Shown here one piece after another: positions 20,097-30,969 of a stretch of 64,000 nt of DNA. Both the position numbers and the translations under genes were made by a program. Positions within the stretch are counted from its first letter, which is position 1, and the number at the start of each line of letters is the position of its first letter. Source of the stretch: Paralithodes platypus (Eukaryota > Arthropoda > Malacostraca > Decapoda > Lithodidae). The notes under the pieces were generated by a model. It was not told where the DNA came from. It ran no database searches and saw nothing but the letters and a program-made list of their open reading frames with translations. The stretch is taken from NCBI GenBank assembly GCA_032716605.1, contig CM064538.1, forward strand, positions 19,059,555 to 19,123,554, written 5' to 3'.

Positions 20097-21900
20097 TGTT
20101 ACGACTGGGGTTCAAATATATCAGGGCTCTTATTCATTGGACTAGTAATGGCATAAATGCTACAACGGAAAGCGCTAGATCCAACCTCTGATGTATATTC
20201 CCAGTGAACAAAGAACACAAATACTCTACAGAGTTCTATATGCAATAATAGGTTATCAAACTCTCAATAAATGTGCGTCTACTCTAGGCTTAATGTTATG
20301 TGAAAACAGCCTATTACTACCTATAACCGAAGGTGCTTGATTATGGTATGCAAAGTAAGGTGGTAAGAGAAGTTACAGCTTACGTTACTTTAATCAATAA
20401 ATGTCAGGCACTCCTGCATGAAAGAAAGTGCACTAAAGTCCTTCAACACCAACAAGGAATCTTCTTTAAATGTTAGATGCTATAAAGATGCTCGTATCGG
20501 AAATGGAACCCAAAAAGGCAGGCAGCGGAACAATGCTCGTGCAGGCTATGCTCGCAAAAAGGCAGAATATATAATGCCGTCGGAGCCAAGAATATCCTAA
20601 ACACTACAACAATAATAATAATCGCCACGACAATGCAGTATTCCTATCAACAAAAAGAGCCTAAGTCGTTTGTGTCTCAATACATCAAACTAGGCTGCCA
20701 AATGCTTGTGTAATCATAAATGGGTATGCATAAAAAGAGTAATTGGTTTAATATACTTAATGTCTACTGTGACTGATAAAGTCTAGCTAGAGTCAATGAT
20801 ACGAGATACTGGTGCGCATGGCATGCCGCATAGCCTAGTGCAAATCTCAAGTCTGTGCGTCAAATATTACGTTATAATGAAGGGTAGCTCTCTTGAGAAA
20901 CCTTAATACCGAAGTATTAAGCGTTCTCCTGGCGTACCTCAATGACAAACAATCGAGACTAGAACAGTGCAGAATGGTATAGGCAAAAAGCCCTCACTCG
21001 TGCATGCTCTACTCTAAATGGCACACAGACTAGAATTTACTCAATCAGCTCCAGTTCTCAGGTATGTCGTGCAGCTTTTTCCTAAAGCCAGCACTCATAG
21101 GAAACAATACCTTATAATATCAGACTCCTAGTCTAGCATTATCTAATCCAGCAGAACACTAATAATTAAAGGAAGCGGCAATATGAAAGCCAACCAATGC
21201 TTCGTGATCCACTTATCTTAACAACTAACATACATGGGTTATATCAGACCTTAACGCACAATACAACTGGCCAGCATGAAGCTGATTTTGCAGAGTTAAC
21301 CAGAGGGGGTATAATATTAATAAAAAGGTGGTGAAAGATATGAAAAAGAGAGAGGTAGGCAGCGGAAAAGATTCTCAGGTGCGGAGGGGGAGGGGGGGGG
21401 AAGACAGATAGCAAGGGAAAAAAGATGGATGCGTTCTAGAAACCAGATCTGAGGGAGAGAGTGGCGAGGAACTGTATATATACTCGCACTAGCTCGAGGC
21501 GCGTAGGAAAAAAGCGGTTACAAGTCCTCCAGCCACTAGCAAGGGAGCTAGCAGCATGGTAAGGACCTCTCTCCACCAACCCCCACGAGGCAGCCAGCCG
21601 TGACGTCATCGAGCGGGACGAAAACACTGCGCGCTCCCTCTCACTCTGTTCTACTCTCTCTCTCTCTCCCAGATCCCATCATTACTAGTTAATGATAAAA
21701 CATATACTTTACAATTAAATATATAAAGCCTTGACATGGGTGAACACAAAGAGCCTTTCTGGACTGCCCATGACACAATCTTTCATATGAAATAAAGCAC
21801 ACTCTAATACATAAACTGTAGCCCCATCCACTGCCCTGGAGATCCTAGCGAGTCACTGTAGGACAAGCCATGCGGTTCTAACGGAGTGGTTAACGTCACA
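20097..21900. mobile_element. Probable solo LTR, 1.8 kb, 4-bp TSD
   Basis: Begins TGTTACGACTGG and ends GGTTAACGTCACA, so it has TG...CA ends with short inverted termini (TGTTACG/TGTGACG), flanked by GCAT at 20093-20096 and 21901-21904. Rejoining the flanks gives GAGCATATACAT, which matches the uninterrupted R1b copy (GAGTATATGCAAT at 10259). No gag, pol or primer-binding site is present, so this would be a solo LTR, most likely Ty3/Gypsy-like by TSD size (inference). The transcription strand is ambiguous: a TATA/CRE arrangement exists on the minus strand, an AATAAA at about 21790 on the plus strand. Confidence 0.65.
21473..21608 (-). promoter_or_regulatory. TATA box and CRE-like site inside the LTR
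   Basis: The minus strand has GAGTATATATACAG (21473-21486) and, about 115 bp upstream, the palindrome TGACGTCA (21601-21608), separated by GC-richer DNA. This is a plausible Pol II promoter layout for an LTR. It is only motif-based. Confidence 0.35.
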
Positions 21901-21909
21901 GCATATACA

Positions 21910-22126
21910 TACAGTGGCGCTAATATAAGTCATGTCTCAACAGTCATTACGTTTGTCTCGCGCTGTGCTGTATTAATGTCTGTCCGATGTTGAATACGGT
22001 GGGTAAGTATAGGAACATGTTGGTATATCTCACTCGAAATTAAGAAATCTTGTTTAGATATGGCTGATCAAAATAATAGATCAAAATATACTTGGTGCCG
22101 AGACATCACTTATTAGGCCGACTGTA
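21910..22126 (-). mobile_element. M1 MITE, copy 3
   Basis: Inverted relative to the other copies: TA-CAGTGGCGCTAATATAAG on the left, ACATCACTTATTAGGCCGAC and TG-TA on the right. It lies directly after the LTR. Confidence 0.85.
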
Positions 22127-22242
22127 CATACACACATACTGGAATATTATGACCGAGCTACCATCTCAATTGCAACAGGTGGAGTATCATATATAGACTG
22201 GCTGGAAATGCTGGAATAATATTGCAAGGCACGTCCTCTATC

Positions 22243-22367
22243 TCACCTAAATGGCACGAGCAATCTTAAATATACCAAATTAATGTACATAACGTCTTAC
22301 AATTTCAAAACTAATGGGGCTAAGCATGAGGGAGAAAGGGGACTAGAAGAAACAAACCTGCCCTTAA
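22243..22367 (-). mobile_element. T1 MITE, right third
   Basis: Begins in a subterminal unit (CACCTAAATGGCACGAG) and ends CCTGCCCTTAA. The core and purine end are absent. 22127-22242 is unrecognised. Confidence 0.75.
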
Positions 22368-22446
22368 GAGAGAGCATGATTAAACTCTGTAAGACAGTTT
22401 GGAAATTGAGGCTTATACTGGGTCAAGAGGTTAGGGCTGTGTGTCT

Positions 22447-22509
22447 CATGGTCTCTCTCTCTCTCTCTCTCTACCTCGCTCTCTCTCTCCCTCTCTCTCT
22501 CTATCTCGC

Positions 22510-22570
<61 letters not shown>
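22447..22570. repeat. (CT)n tract
   Basis: CT units with CTACCTCG and CTATCTCG breaks, then over 30 perfect CT units. Confidence 0.95.
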
Positions 22571-22573
<3 letters not shown>

Positions 22574-22680
22574 TCATCCCGTCCCCTAATACATTTCATA
22601 ATAAATCACCAACACCTCAGCTCTTTCTCTCTCCCCAATCCCTATCTTTACCTAGCACCCTATATGATTTATCGCCCTAT
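22571..22680 (+). repeat. Short dispersed repeat linked to CT/GA tracts, copy 1
   Basis: CATATCATCCCGTCCCCTAA...CACCAACACCTCAGCTC...CCCTATCTTTACCTAGCACC is repeated inverted at 24171-24282 and, more diverged, at 28512-28610. All three copies abut a CT/GA microsatellite, so the tract may be part of the repeat. Its origin is unknown. Confidence 0.65.
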
Positions 22681-22737
22681 CCCCCCCCTCTCTCTCTCTC
22701 TCTCTCCCTCCCTCCCTCCTAGTTGAAAGTTAACACA

Positions 22738-22872
22738 AGACTCCTAATTGGCACGAAAGGTCTTAATATTGACAAGGAAATGGGGCGAGAGATATTAAAA
22801 CCACTAGCCTAATGGGGCAAACATCATAACACCTAAAACAAACAATAGGGCTAAGCATGAGGGACAAGGGGG
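22738..22872 (-). mobile_element. T1 MITE fragment
   Basis: Three subterminal units (GGCACGAAAGGTCTTAATAT, AATGGGGCGAGAGATATTAA, CTAATGGGGCAAACATC) to GAGGGACAAGGGGGCC. Truncated on both sides. Confidence 0.7.
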
Positions 22873-22969
22873 CCCTACACACCCACACACCCCTCATATT
22901 ATTTTAGCTTACATTAATATATTTCTTTTATCACATATTTTGTTTTTGCTAGAGTACCGATTTTTGTGT

Positions 22970-23125
22970 AACTAGGCAACTTTATGTAACTCTTTGTAAC
23001 TACGCAAATATGTAACTCTATGTAACTGTAACTATATGTAACTTCGTGCAACTTTATGTAACTATGTAACTCTATGTAACCATGCAACTCTATGTAACTT
23101 TATGTAACTCCATGCAACTCTCTCC
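22970..23125 (+). repeat. Degenerate TATGTAACTC repeat
   Basis: About a dozen variants of ATGTAACTCT/ATGCAACTCT at irregular spacing of 9-19 bp, suggesting an ageing short-period array. Confidence 0.8.
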
Positions 23126-23195
23126 TTGACTGTCTTTGTAACAGGCTGTTGGGGTTGATGGTAATTGAAATGGTGGGGGGAGTGTGGTTGTGGCA

Positions 23196-23250
<55 letters not shown>

Positions 23251-23530
23251 AGCGCTCTTCCACACAAACACTCCCGCTCCCTCTCTATCACTCTCATTCT
23301 CACTCATTCTCCCTCTCCTTACCTCTCACACTCACTCTCTCGCTCAAACACACGCAAACACACACACTCTCTCTCTCTCTCACACAAACACTCTTCACAC
23401 AAACACTCCCTCTCCCTCTATCATTCACTCTCATTCTCACTATCCCTCCCTCTCACTCTCACGCTCGCTCACTAACACACACACACACACAGGCACTCAC
23501 ACTCACTCTCTCTCTCTAACTCACACACAT
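23196..23530. repeat. CT and CACA mixed tract
   Basis: Pure CT for about 50 bp, then CT/CA mixtures (CACACAAACACTC repeated). The long Ser/Leu/His frames here are low complexity. Confidence 0.95.
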
Positions 23531-23666
23531 AACTCTCCATACCTACCCCCAACCCAACACTGATTTAGCCCCCAACATTGTCCATTAGGCGAGCCGTAGG
23601 GGGGGGATGTCTCTACACGTGCCTAGGAAATGATAAGCGATAACCAAAGCGGAAATTAATAATCGA

Positions 23667-23674
23667 TGGAGAGC

Positions 23675-23726
<52 letters not shown>

Positions 23727-23845
23727 AAGATATAGATTGAAAGATTTATATAGATACACTGGCCACACAGACCTTACGACCCAAACGAGGTGGTCAGGAC
23801 TTAATTCGAGAGAGAGAGAAAATAAAAGAGAGAGAGAGAGAGTGT
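23667..23845. repeat. GA tracts enclosing a short 3'-end-like motif
   Basis: GAGA/GAAAGA units surround 23750-23808 (ATACACTGGCCACACAGACC...AGGACTTAAT), a motif repeated at 24304-24360. On the minus strand the motif follows CR1-C-like coding sequence and looks like its 3' end. Confidence 0.7.
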
Positions 23846-23889
23846 TACAAGAAGTTACAAGGAATAGTTAGTATCTCAGAGACCTTGCT

Positions 23890-24139
23890 GTCCATTCCGA
23901 GGAGATACTGGAAGTGGAAGGAGAGAGACTGTTTAGTGCACTACACTCTTTACAGAGTGTGCAAAATACTATCTACTCTCTTCTTGAACTGCTCTACTGA
24001 AGAACTATTTACAACTTAGGAGGGAAGTTTGTTCCAGGCAGAACAGATCTTATATGTGAAAAAGTGTCTACAAATACTAGTGCTGAACCTTTCCAATTAT
24101 AATTTCCAGCCATGGTTGCGTGTTGTATTCATAATTAGG

Positions 24140-24140
<1 letters not shown>
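23890..24140 (-). pseudogene. CR1-C ORF2 C-terminal fragment
   Basis: The minus strand reads FSTSICRHFFTYKICSAWNK then LP, VVNSSSVEQFKKRVDSIL, ending with a stop. This matches the conserved C-terminal pattern of CR1 ORF2 (compare WNGLPRNVIDCITVDSFKLR in CR1-A) but is a different lineage. At least one frameshift or stop lies in WNKLPS. Confidence 0.7.
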
Positions 24141-24170
<30 letters not shown>

Positions 24171-24174
<4 letters not shown>

Positions 24175-24282
24175 TGAATTAGGGTGCTAGGTAAAGATAG
24201 GGATTTGGGGAGAGAGAAAGCTGAGGTGTTGATGATTTATTATGAAATTTATTAGGGGTGATATGATTTAGATGATATGGAG
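24171..24282 (-). repeat. Short dispersed repeat linked to CT/GA tracts, copy 2
   Basis: Reverse complement of 22571-22680 with few differences, bounded on both sides by GA tracts (24144-24170, 24281-24293). Confidence 0.65.
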
Positions 24283-24303
24283 AGAGAGAGAGATTTACAT
24301 TTA

Positions 24304-24362
24304 CATAGATACACTGGCCACACAGATCTTACGATCCCTGCGAGGTGACCAGGACTTAATCC
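24304..24362 (-). repeat. Second copy of the 23750 3'-end motif
   Basis: ATACACTGGCCACACAGATC...GTGACCAGGACTTAAT matches 23750-23808. Between 24363 and 24569 nothing further is recognised. Confidence 0.6.
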
Positions 24363-24616
24363 TAATAGAGATAGCAACCCTAAGAGAAAGTGGAAGGAAA
24401 GGATAGCAAAGATGAAGGCTCTCTCCCCACCCTCTGCTCCCTCCGGCAATATGCCGTACATGAAAATAGTTAGAAGTGAATAACCTTGCAGGGCTTGGAA
24501 ATTGCCTGAAGGAATTTATAGAATAGTTAGAAATGGAAAGGAAAAGGCATGCACACCTTCACTTTTTTTTTTCTCTCTTCAACTGAAAAAAATTTCATTT
24601 CCGCCAGGTTCTCTTA

Positions 24617-25080
24617 TCAGTGATCAGCTTCTACTGCAGACCAACTTTTCTGTGATGTGTCTAACCTTTTTTTAAATATGTATATCGAGTCACTGTCAAT
24701 AACTTCATTAGGGAGCTTATTCCACTCATTAATAATACTGTGGGTGAAGACATTTTTAGTTATGTCTAGGTTCGCTTTCCTGCCTGTTAGTTATAATTTG
24801 TTTCCTCCTGTGGAACCTTCTTTGGCTATCTTATAATAGATTATTAGAATTTACGTTACTAAAGCCTTTTAGTATCTTAAAACACTCTATCAGCTGTCCC
24901 CTTATTCTCCGTTTCTTAAGCGAAAACAAGTCGAGTTCTCTTAATCTCTCATTGTATGGCTTATTTCTAAGGGAAGGGATTAACTTTGTTGCTCTACACT
25001 GAACGGATTCTAGTTTCTCTATGTCTTTTATTAAGTAGGGAGACCAAAACTGCACAGCATACTCCAGATGTGGCCTCACA
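24617..25080 (-). pseudogene. CR1-B ORF2, C-terminal part
   Basis: Starts with [20 protein letters not shown] directly at the insertion junction, then [31 protein letters not shown], and after an in-frame stop and small indels near 24830 continues INEWNKLPNEVIDSDSIYIF to a terminal TGA near 24617. It is the thumb/C-terminal region following the RT. The split and the stops make it non-functional. Confidence 0.85.
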
Positions 25081-26256
25081 ATCGTAAAAAACGTTCCTGT
25101 TTAACAAACCTCTTAGACTTCTTCCACGATATCCTCAACCTCTACGATGAGAGTAAAGCTGTAGATATTTTATACCTTGATTTTCAAAAGGCCTTTGACA
25201 AAGTTCCCCACAAACGTTTACTGCTAAAACTAAAAGTGCATGGAATACAAGACGGTGTGTTCAAATGGATAGAAAATTGGCTCAGCGACAGAAAGCAAAG
25301 AGTAGTCATAAACGGTATGGCATCTAAATAGACCAATGTATGTAGCGGGGTACCCCAGGGATCGGTACTAGGACCAATTCTCTTTCTAATTTACATCAAC
25401 GACATAGATGAGGGTCTCACCTGTACAATCTCAAAATTTGCTGACGATACAAAAATTGCAAATAGCGTACTTTCAAAAGAACAAGTTGACGATATGCAAC
25501 ACAATCTATATAATTGTCACATTGGGCCCAAATTTGGCAAATGAGTTTCAATGCAGATAAATGTAAAGTACTACATATCGGATACCTAAATGAGAAAGCA
25601 AACTATTCGATGAATGGCACTCAGCTTAAGAATGTAAACAGAGAAACCGATCTGGGAGTAACAATATCGAGTAACCTAAAGCCGAGTCAACAATGTTCAG
25701 AAGTTGTTAAGAAGGCAAACAAAATAATTGGCTTTATAGGCAGGTCATTTGAGCATAAAACCAAAGACGCTATCCTAACCCTTTACAATTCCTTAGTCCG
25801 CCCTCTTCTGGAATACTGCGTTCAATGCTGGTGCCCTTATTACCAAACAGACATAAACAAGCTAGAACGAGTTCAACGTAGAGTTACCAAAATGATACCT
25901 AGCCTAAAGAACAAACCATACGTCTTAGAGAATTAAATCTATTTCTTTTAACCCAGCGCAGATTAAGAGGTGACTTATTTCAAGTGTTCAAAATCATCAA
26001 AGGCATCGACAATATGAACTGTAGTAAGTACTTCACTATTGACCAATCTAATTACACGCGGGGAAACGGTTGCAAAATTATTGGTAAATCTTTTAACTCA
26101 CACGAATCTAAGAATTTCTTCTTCAATCGAGTTGTCAACTTGTGGAATGGGCTTCCCCGAGACGTTATAGACTGCAGCACCGTTGATTCATTTAAACTCC
26201 GCCTAGACAAATATCTCGCATCAAACCCACGACTGACTGCATTTGTAAATGAATAA
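25076..26256 (+). pseudogene. CR1-A ORF2 relic
   Basis: RT from the [13 protein letters not shown] region through SGVPQGS (written over a stop), FADDTKIAN and the C-terminal domain to TAA at 26254. Lesions against copy 1: TGG to TAG near 25328, a one-base loss near 25513 (CTATATAATTG), and a seven-base loss near 25921 (CCATACGTCTTAG). Otherwise nearly identical to copies 1 and 3. Confidence 0.9.
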
Positions 26257-26286
26257 CTTTATTTTATCCTCCCCTCAGTTACTAAC

Positions 26287-26468
26287 ATTCACTAATTCAC
26301 TTCCCTCGAATTGCTTTCCACAAACTTACAATCTACAAATGTTTAAATCCAGTTGTTACAAACATTTTATGAATGGAGGATGCCTTTAGGCACATATGGA
26401 CCTTTTTGTTTTATCTGTGTTTTTCCTTCCTCCGTTCATTGTCTCTTAAAAAAAAAAAAAAAAAAAAA
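26287..26468 (+). mobile_element. Small poly(A)-ended insertion in the CR1-A 3' UTR
   Basis: Copies 1 and 3 read CAGTTACTAACCCATCTGTC; here about 180 bp lies between CAGTTACTAAC and CTATGTCCCC, ending in about 22 A. It contains GAATGGAGGATGCCTTTAGG and TTTTCCTTCCTCCGTTCATT. The A tail suggests a processed retroposon end. Its source is not recognised. Confidence 0.6.
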
Positions 26469-26659
26469 CTATGTCCCCTACTAACTTCCTAGTCCTGCCA
26501 CGGACATTAGTTCCAGGGCAGTAGTTCCCTTTCCAATGTTCCCTTACCCACTCTAAACCACTGTTTGGACACTTGATCCTCAGTGTTTTGGAGGACAAGC
26601 AGCCTAGAAGGGTCACTAGATATGTTGTTGCTTGATTTCCTTTGTACTCCTTTGTACAA

Positions 26660-28490
26660 TACTTTTATATAGTGGTACAACTATGTCTTTACTATGACAA
26701 TGAAAATTTATTTTAATGAAACCTAGCGCTCTATTTGCTTTGTTAGATGCTGCGGTGCATTGGCTTGTAGATTTTAGATTTTCATTGATAAGCACTCCTA
26801 GGTCTTTTATCTGTGATACGCTCTTTATCTTTTCTCCATTCATATGGTATTCGAATTTGTTGTTTCGGGAGCCTATTTGTAGTATCAGGCATTTGTTTAC
26901 GTTAAAGGGCATCTGCCAATTTTCTGACCACTCTGATATCTTGTTTAAATCATACTTCTATCGCTTTCTGATATTATTGCATTTCCTATTTTAGTGTCAT
27001 CGGCGAATTTGGAAATTATGTTATTAATGCCATTGTCTAAATCATTAATATATATTATGAATAATAATGGGCCCAGAACTGAACCCTGTGGGACTCCACT
27101 AGTCACCGGAGTCCATTCTGATTCCACTCCATTAATAATTACTCTTTGCTTTCTTTCGCTTAACCAATTCCTTATCCAATTAAGTGTGTTGCCTTGTATT
27201 CCTAGATTCTCGACCTTCTGAAGTAATGTATTATGAGGGACCTTGTCGAAGGCCTTCTGGAAGTCCAAGTACACTATATCAAGACTTTTGGTAAAATCAT
27301 TAATCTTAAATAGGTTGTCATAAAATTCGATAAGGTTCGTTAAGCATGATTTTTTTGCTCTGAAGCCGTGTTGACTATTATTAATAAGATTATTATTCTC
27401 AATGAAAAGTACAAGTTCGTCTCTTATAATTGATTCTAATAGTTTTACAATAACGGAAGTTAAGCTAATGGGTCTGTAATTCCCTGGTAGTTTTTTATCT
27501 CCCTTTTTAAATATCGGTGTAATATTCGCTGTCTTCCAGTCAGTGGCTGTCCATGTTGGAGTGACATGTTAAACATTTTGGTTAGGGGTTCGGCAACTTC
27601 ATCTTTGACCATTTTTAGGATTTTAGGGATGAATAGGTCTGGGCCGGGAGATTTATTTATTTTCAGTAATTCAATCTGTCTAGTGACGTTTGATTGGCTG
27701 ATTTTGAAGTCAGGGAGCACAATGTTGCTTGTTTGATTAGTAGCTTGTGGAGTGTTCGTGTTGGCAGCAGTGGTAAAAACGGAGCTGAAATAATTGTTAA
27801 GAGTAGAGGCTATGTCTTTGCTATCTGTTTCTAGAACACCTTGAGTGTTAACTATGGGTCCTATCCCGCTTTTGATTTGTTTGCTACTGTTAATGCATCT
27901 GTAAAATTGCTTAGGATTAGTTTTACTATCTTTAGCTATGCTTATTTCATAATTCCTCTTTGCTGTTTTTATTAGTGATTTTACTTTTCTTCTGGCGGCC
28001 AGGTATTGCTTACATATGGTATTATTCTTTGTTTCTCTCTTTAAGTTGTATAAACGATTTTTTTCCCTAATTGCTCTACTGATATGTATATCGTACCAAA
28101 GGGGTTTGTTTATTTTCTTACTGTGTCTTATACGCATTGGGATATGTTTCTTTTGAGCACTCATGAATATTTCTTTAAATCTTTCCCATGTATCGTCAAT
28201 GTTGGTGAGACCTTCGAGATGCAGATTAATATCTTTTAGGTCATTTCTTAGGCTATTGAAGTCTGCCATATTATAGTTGGGAATAAAAGTTTCACTAGTG
28301 CTGTTTGTGTGCGACATATTTATTTGGAGCCTGACGATATTATGATCACAATTATATATTAATTCCCCAACTTCTAAGTCAGAAATTAAATTTTCGTGGG
28401 TCGTGATTACTAGGTCTAAAATATTATCTCCCCTCGTGGGTTTCTGGACTAATTGATATAAGAAGTTATCTTTAATAAATTCGGTCAGAG
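26660..28490 (-). pseudogene. CR1-B ORF2, endonuclease end and reverse transcriptase
   Basis: Reading from 28490 downward: the end of the endonuclease (LVQKPTRGDNILDLVITT, then CDHNIVRL with the catalytic Asp-His), a linker (KTNPKQFYRCINSSKQ), then RT with [45 protein letters not shown] and [11 protein letters not shown], ending at LYKSIV. Frameshifts occur near 27540 and again near 26955. About 50-60% similar to CR1-A by eye, so a distinct family with the same architecture. Confidence 0.88.
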
Positions 28491-28511
28491 AGAGAGAGAG
28501 AGAGAGAGAGA

Positions 28512-28612
28512 TGTAATAATCTAGGGTGCATGGTACAAACTGAAATAATGAGAAACAAATGTATTGGTAATTTATCAAGACATTTATGAGGGGAATACAT
28601 GAATGGAATAGA
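28512..28612 (-). repeat. Short dispersed repeat linked to CT/GA tracts, copy 3 (diverged), then (TG)n
   Basis: GATGTAATAATCTAGGGTGC...ATGTATTGGTAATTTATCA resembles 24171-24282 loosely and lies against GA at 28488-28511. A TG tract follows to about 28664. Confidence 0.45.
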
Positions 28613-28699
28613 TAAGGTGTGTGTGTGTGTGAGTGTGTGTTTCTGTGTGTGTGTGTGTGTGTATGTGAGCTATACCCTGTTCCAATTAGGTAGACCATA

Positions 28700-28760
28700 C
28701 ATCGTGAACCCTAGCCACTGTAACTCAAAAAGGGCTGGAGCAAATGGGCTATAAATATCC
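28700..28760 (+). mobile_element. FB1 foldback element fragment
   Basis: GTGAACCCTAGCCACTGTAA and CTCAAAAAGGGCTGGAGC match the left arm of FB1 at 62140-62180. The right arm is absent; the 49-bp array follows shortly. Confidence 0.5.
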
Positions 28761-28842
28761 ATAATAGCATCAATAACAGGTTAAGTAAAATAGTAATAAA
28801 GAACAACATCAGTATTTATAACAATATATAACAAAACAAGTA

Positions 28843-29973
28843 AATAAAACATTGCATATAATGATAAATACAGTAACAACCTAACAACATGAATAAAACA
28901 TTGCATATAATGATAAATACAGTAATAACCTAACAACATGAATAAAACATTGCATATAATGATAAATACAGTAATAACCTAACAACATGAATAAAACATT
29001 GCATATAATGATAAATACAGTAATAACCTAACAACATGAATAAAACATTGCATATAATGATAAATACAGTAATAACCTAACAACATGAATAAAACATTGC
29101 ATATAATGATAAATACAGTAATAACCTAACAACATGAATAAAACATTGCATATAATGATAAATACAGTAATAACCTAACAACATGAATAAAACATTGCAT
29201 ATAATGATAAATACAGTAATAACCTAACAACATGAATAAACATTGCATATAATGATAAATACAGTAATAACCTAACAACATGAATAAAACATTGCATATA
29301 ATGATAAATACAGTAATAACCTAACAACATGAATAAAACATTGCATGTAATGATAAATACAGTAATAACCTAACAACATGAATAAAACATTGCATATAAT
29401 GATAAATACAGTAATAACCTAACAACATGAATAAAACATTGCATATAATGATAAATACATTAATAACCTAACAACATGAATAAAACATTGCATATAATGA
29501 TAAATACAGTAATAACCTAACAACATGAATAAAACATTGCATATAATGATAAATACAGTAATAACCTAACAACATGAATAAAACATTGCATGTAATGATA
29601 AATACAGTAATAACCTAACAACATGAATAAAACATTGCATATAATGATAAATACAGTAATAACCTAACAACATGAATAAAACATTGCATATAATGATAAA
29701 TACAGTAATAACCTAACAACATGAATAAAACATTGCATATAATGATAAATACAGTAATAACCTAACAACATGAATAAAACATTGCATGTAATGATAAATA
29801 CAGTAATAACCTAACAACATGAATAAAACATTGCATATAATGATAAATACAGTAATAACCTAACAACATGAATAAAACATTGCATATAATGATAAATACA
29901 GTAATAACCTAACAACATGAATAAAACATTGCATATAATGATAAATACAGTAATAACCTAACAACATGAATAA
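28843..29973. repeat. 49-bp tandem repeat, about 23 copies
   Basis: Unit AATAAAACATTGCATATAAT plus GATAAATACAGTAATAACCT plus AACAACATG. Variants are few (GCATGTAATG in three units, one AATAAACATT deletion, one TACATT). It contains AATAAA every 49 bp by chance of composition. Confidence 0.95.
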
Positions 29974-29985
29974 AGTAAGAAGAAG

Positions 29986-29989
29986 AATA

Positions 29990-30024
<35 letters not shown>
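29986..30024. repeat. (ATA)n microsatellite
   Basis: About twelve ATA units directly after the 49-bp array. Confidence 0.9.
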
Positions 30025-30025
<1 letters not shown>

Positions 30026-30086
30026 CACTAATAAAAAACCCACCTTATGTCTACTAATAACATTCCAAGCTCTGAAATTCATCCAC

Positions 30087-30447
30087 CCTCAAGGGAGGGG
30101 GGGGGGGGGGAGGTATATATTTGCTCAATTATGTATTTTATTTATTTATTGTTATTATCCTCCATAGACCTCCACCAAACTTATAACAACATCCTTCCAA
30201 GACCCTCATTCAAGATAATTTTGTACATTTTTCAAAAGAAAAATGTACAAATTACAGACTAGCTATCGCTCGCCAGGAAACAAATCGACACCTAAATGGC
30301 GCGATTGGTCTTGAAACTGACAACGAAATGGGGTGTAAAGTCTAAAAATCGCCAAACTAATGGGCCGAACGTCATATAATCTGAAAACCAATGGGGCTAA
30401 ACACGAGGGAGAAGGGCTGCCAGAAAAATCAGCACATCTCCCATTAA
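30087..30447 (-). mobile_element. T1 MITE
   Basis: The left end carries a G run (TCAAGGGAGGGGGGG); the right end is CATCTCCCATTAA at 30444-30447. Core CTAGCTATCGCTCGCCAGG. The hairpin segment is deleted (AAATGTACAAATTACAG). Confidence 0.8.
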
Positions 30448-30514
30448 TCATATTCGTCTCCTAGCAACGGCCACTAGGGTGTATCACAAAAATATGGAGA
30501 AAATATCGAAGGTA
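30448..30514 (+). repeat. Duplicated spacer, copy 1
   Basis: TCGTCTCCTAGCAACGGCCA...CACAAAAATATGGAGAAAAT...GGTAGCAT is repeated at 30893-30969. The two copies bracket one T1 and are themselves bracketed by T1 elements. Confidence 0.8.
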
Positions 30515-30892
30515 GCATTTTTTTTGTGGGGGGATGGGCTGTTTTCTGGAAGCTTTTCTCCCTCGTGTTTAGCCCTATTAGATTTCAGATTTTAAGACAT
30601 TCGGCCAATTGTTTTGGAGATTTTAAGACTTTTCGCCCCTTTTCTGTCAATATTAAGACTTTTGTGTCATATAGGTGCCGATTTTTTCCTGGCGAGCGAT
30701 AGCGAGCCTGTAATTTAAGAGGAGCCGGCCTTTGGCCGGGACATTTTTCTATCGAAAAATGTACAAATATATCTTGAAAGGGGATCCTGTTTTTTTTTTT
30801 TTTTTAAGTTTGATGGTATTCTAGGAAGAAAACTTGAATTTAAAAAATATATATTTAAAAAATCGACCAAAAAGTGAACCATTCCCCTTTAA
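30511..30892 (+). mobile_element. T1 MITE
   Basis: GGGGGGATGGGCTGTTTTCT at the left, four subterminal units, core GGCGAGCGATAGCGAGCC, hairpin GGCCTTTGGCC, purine tail and AAAGTGAACCATTCCCCTTT plus AA. The right TTAA is at 30889-30892; the left TTAA is replaced by a T run. Confidence 0.85.
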
Positions 30893-30969
30893 ATAATTTT
30901 GTCTCCTATCAACCACCACTAGGATATATCACAAAAATATGGAGGAAATATCGAGGGTAGCATATATTT
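30893..30969 (+). repeat. Duplicated spacer, copy 2
   Basis: TTGTCTCCTATCAACCACCA...CACAAAAATATGGAGGAAAT...GGTAGCATAT; about 85% like 30448-30514 by eye. Confidence 0.8.

Larger units (their letters stand above)
25076..26659 (+). mobile_element. CR1-A copy 2, 5'-truncated, inserted in CR1-B
   Basis: Starts abruptly at CGTAAAAAACGTTCCTG (equivalent to about 266 in copy 1) and ends with the double CTTTGTAC 3' repeat before ACAAT. Opposite orientation to its host. It carries a 180-bp extra segment in its 3' UTR (26287-26468). Confidence 0.92.
24570..28490 (-). mobile_element. CR1-B non-LTR retrotransposon split by CR1-A copy 2
   Basis: The right portion 26660-28490 and left portion 24570-25080 are one minus-strand element: the peptide PLYKSIV stops at 26660 and [13 protein letters not shown] resumes at 25075. 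The element is 5'-truncated inside the endonuclease at about 28490, next to a GA tract. Removing the insertion restores CCTCACAATACTTTT, with ACAAT duplicated at the junctions (TSD of 5 bp). Confidence 0.88.

Noticed and set aside
28843..29973. CRISPR-like array
   Set aside because: Units are contiguous 49-bp repeats with no unique spacers, and the window is eukaryotic; the same holds for all other arrays here.
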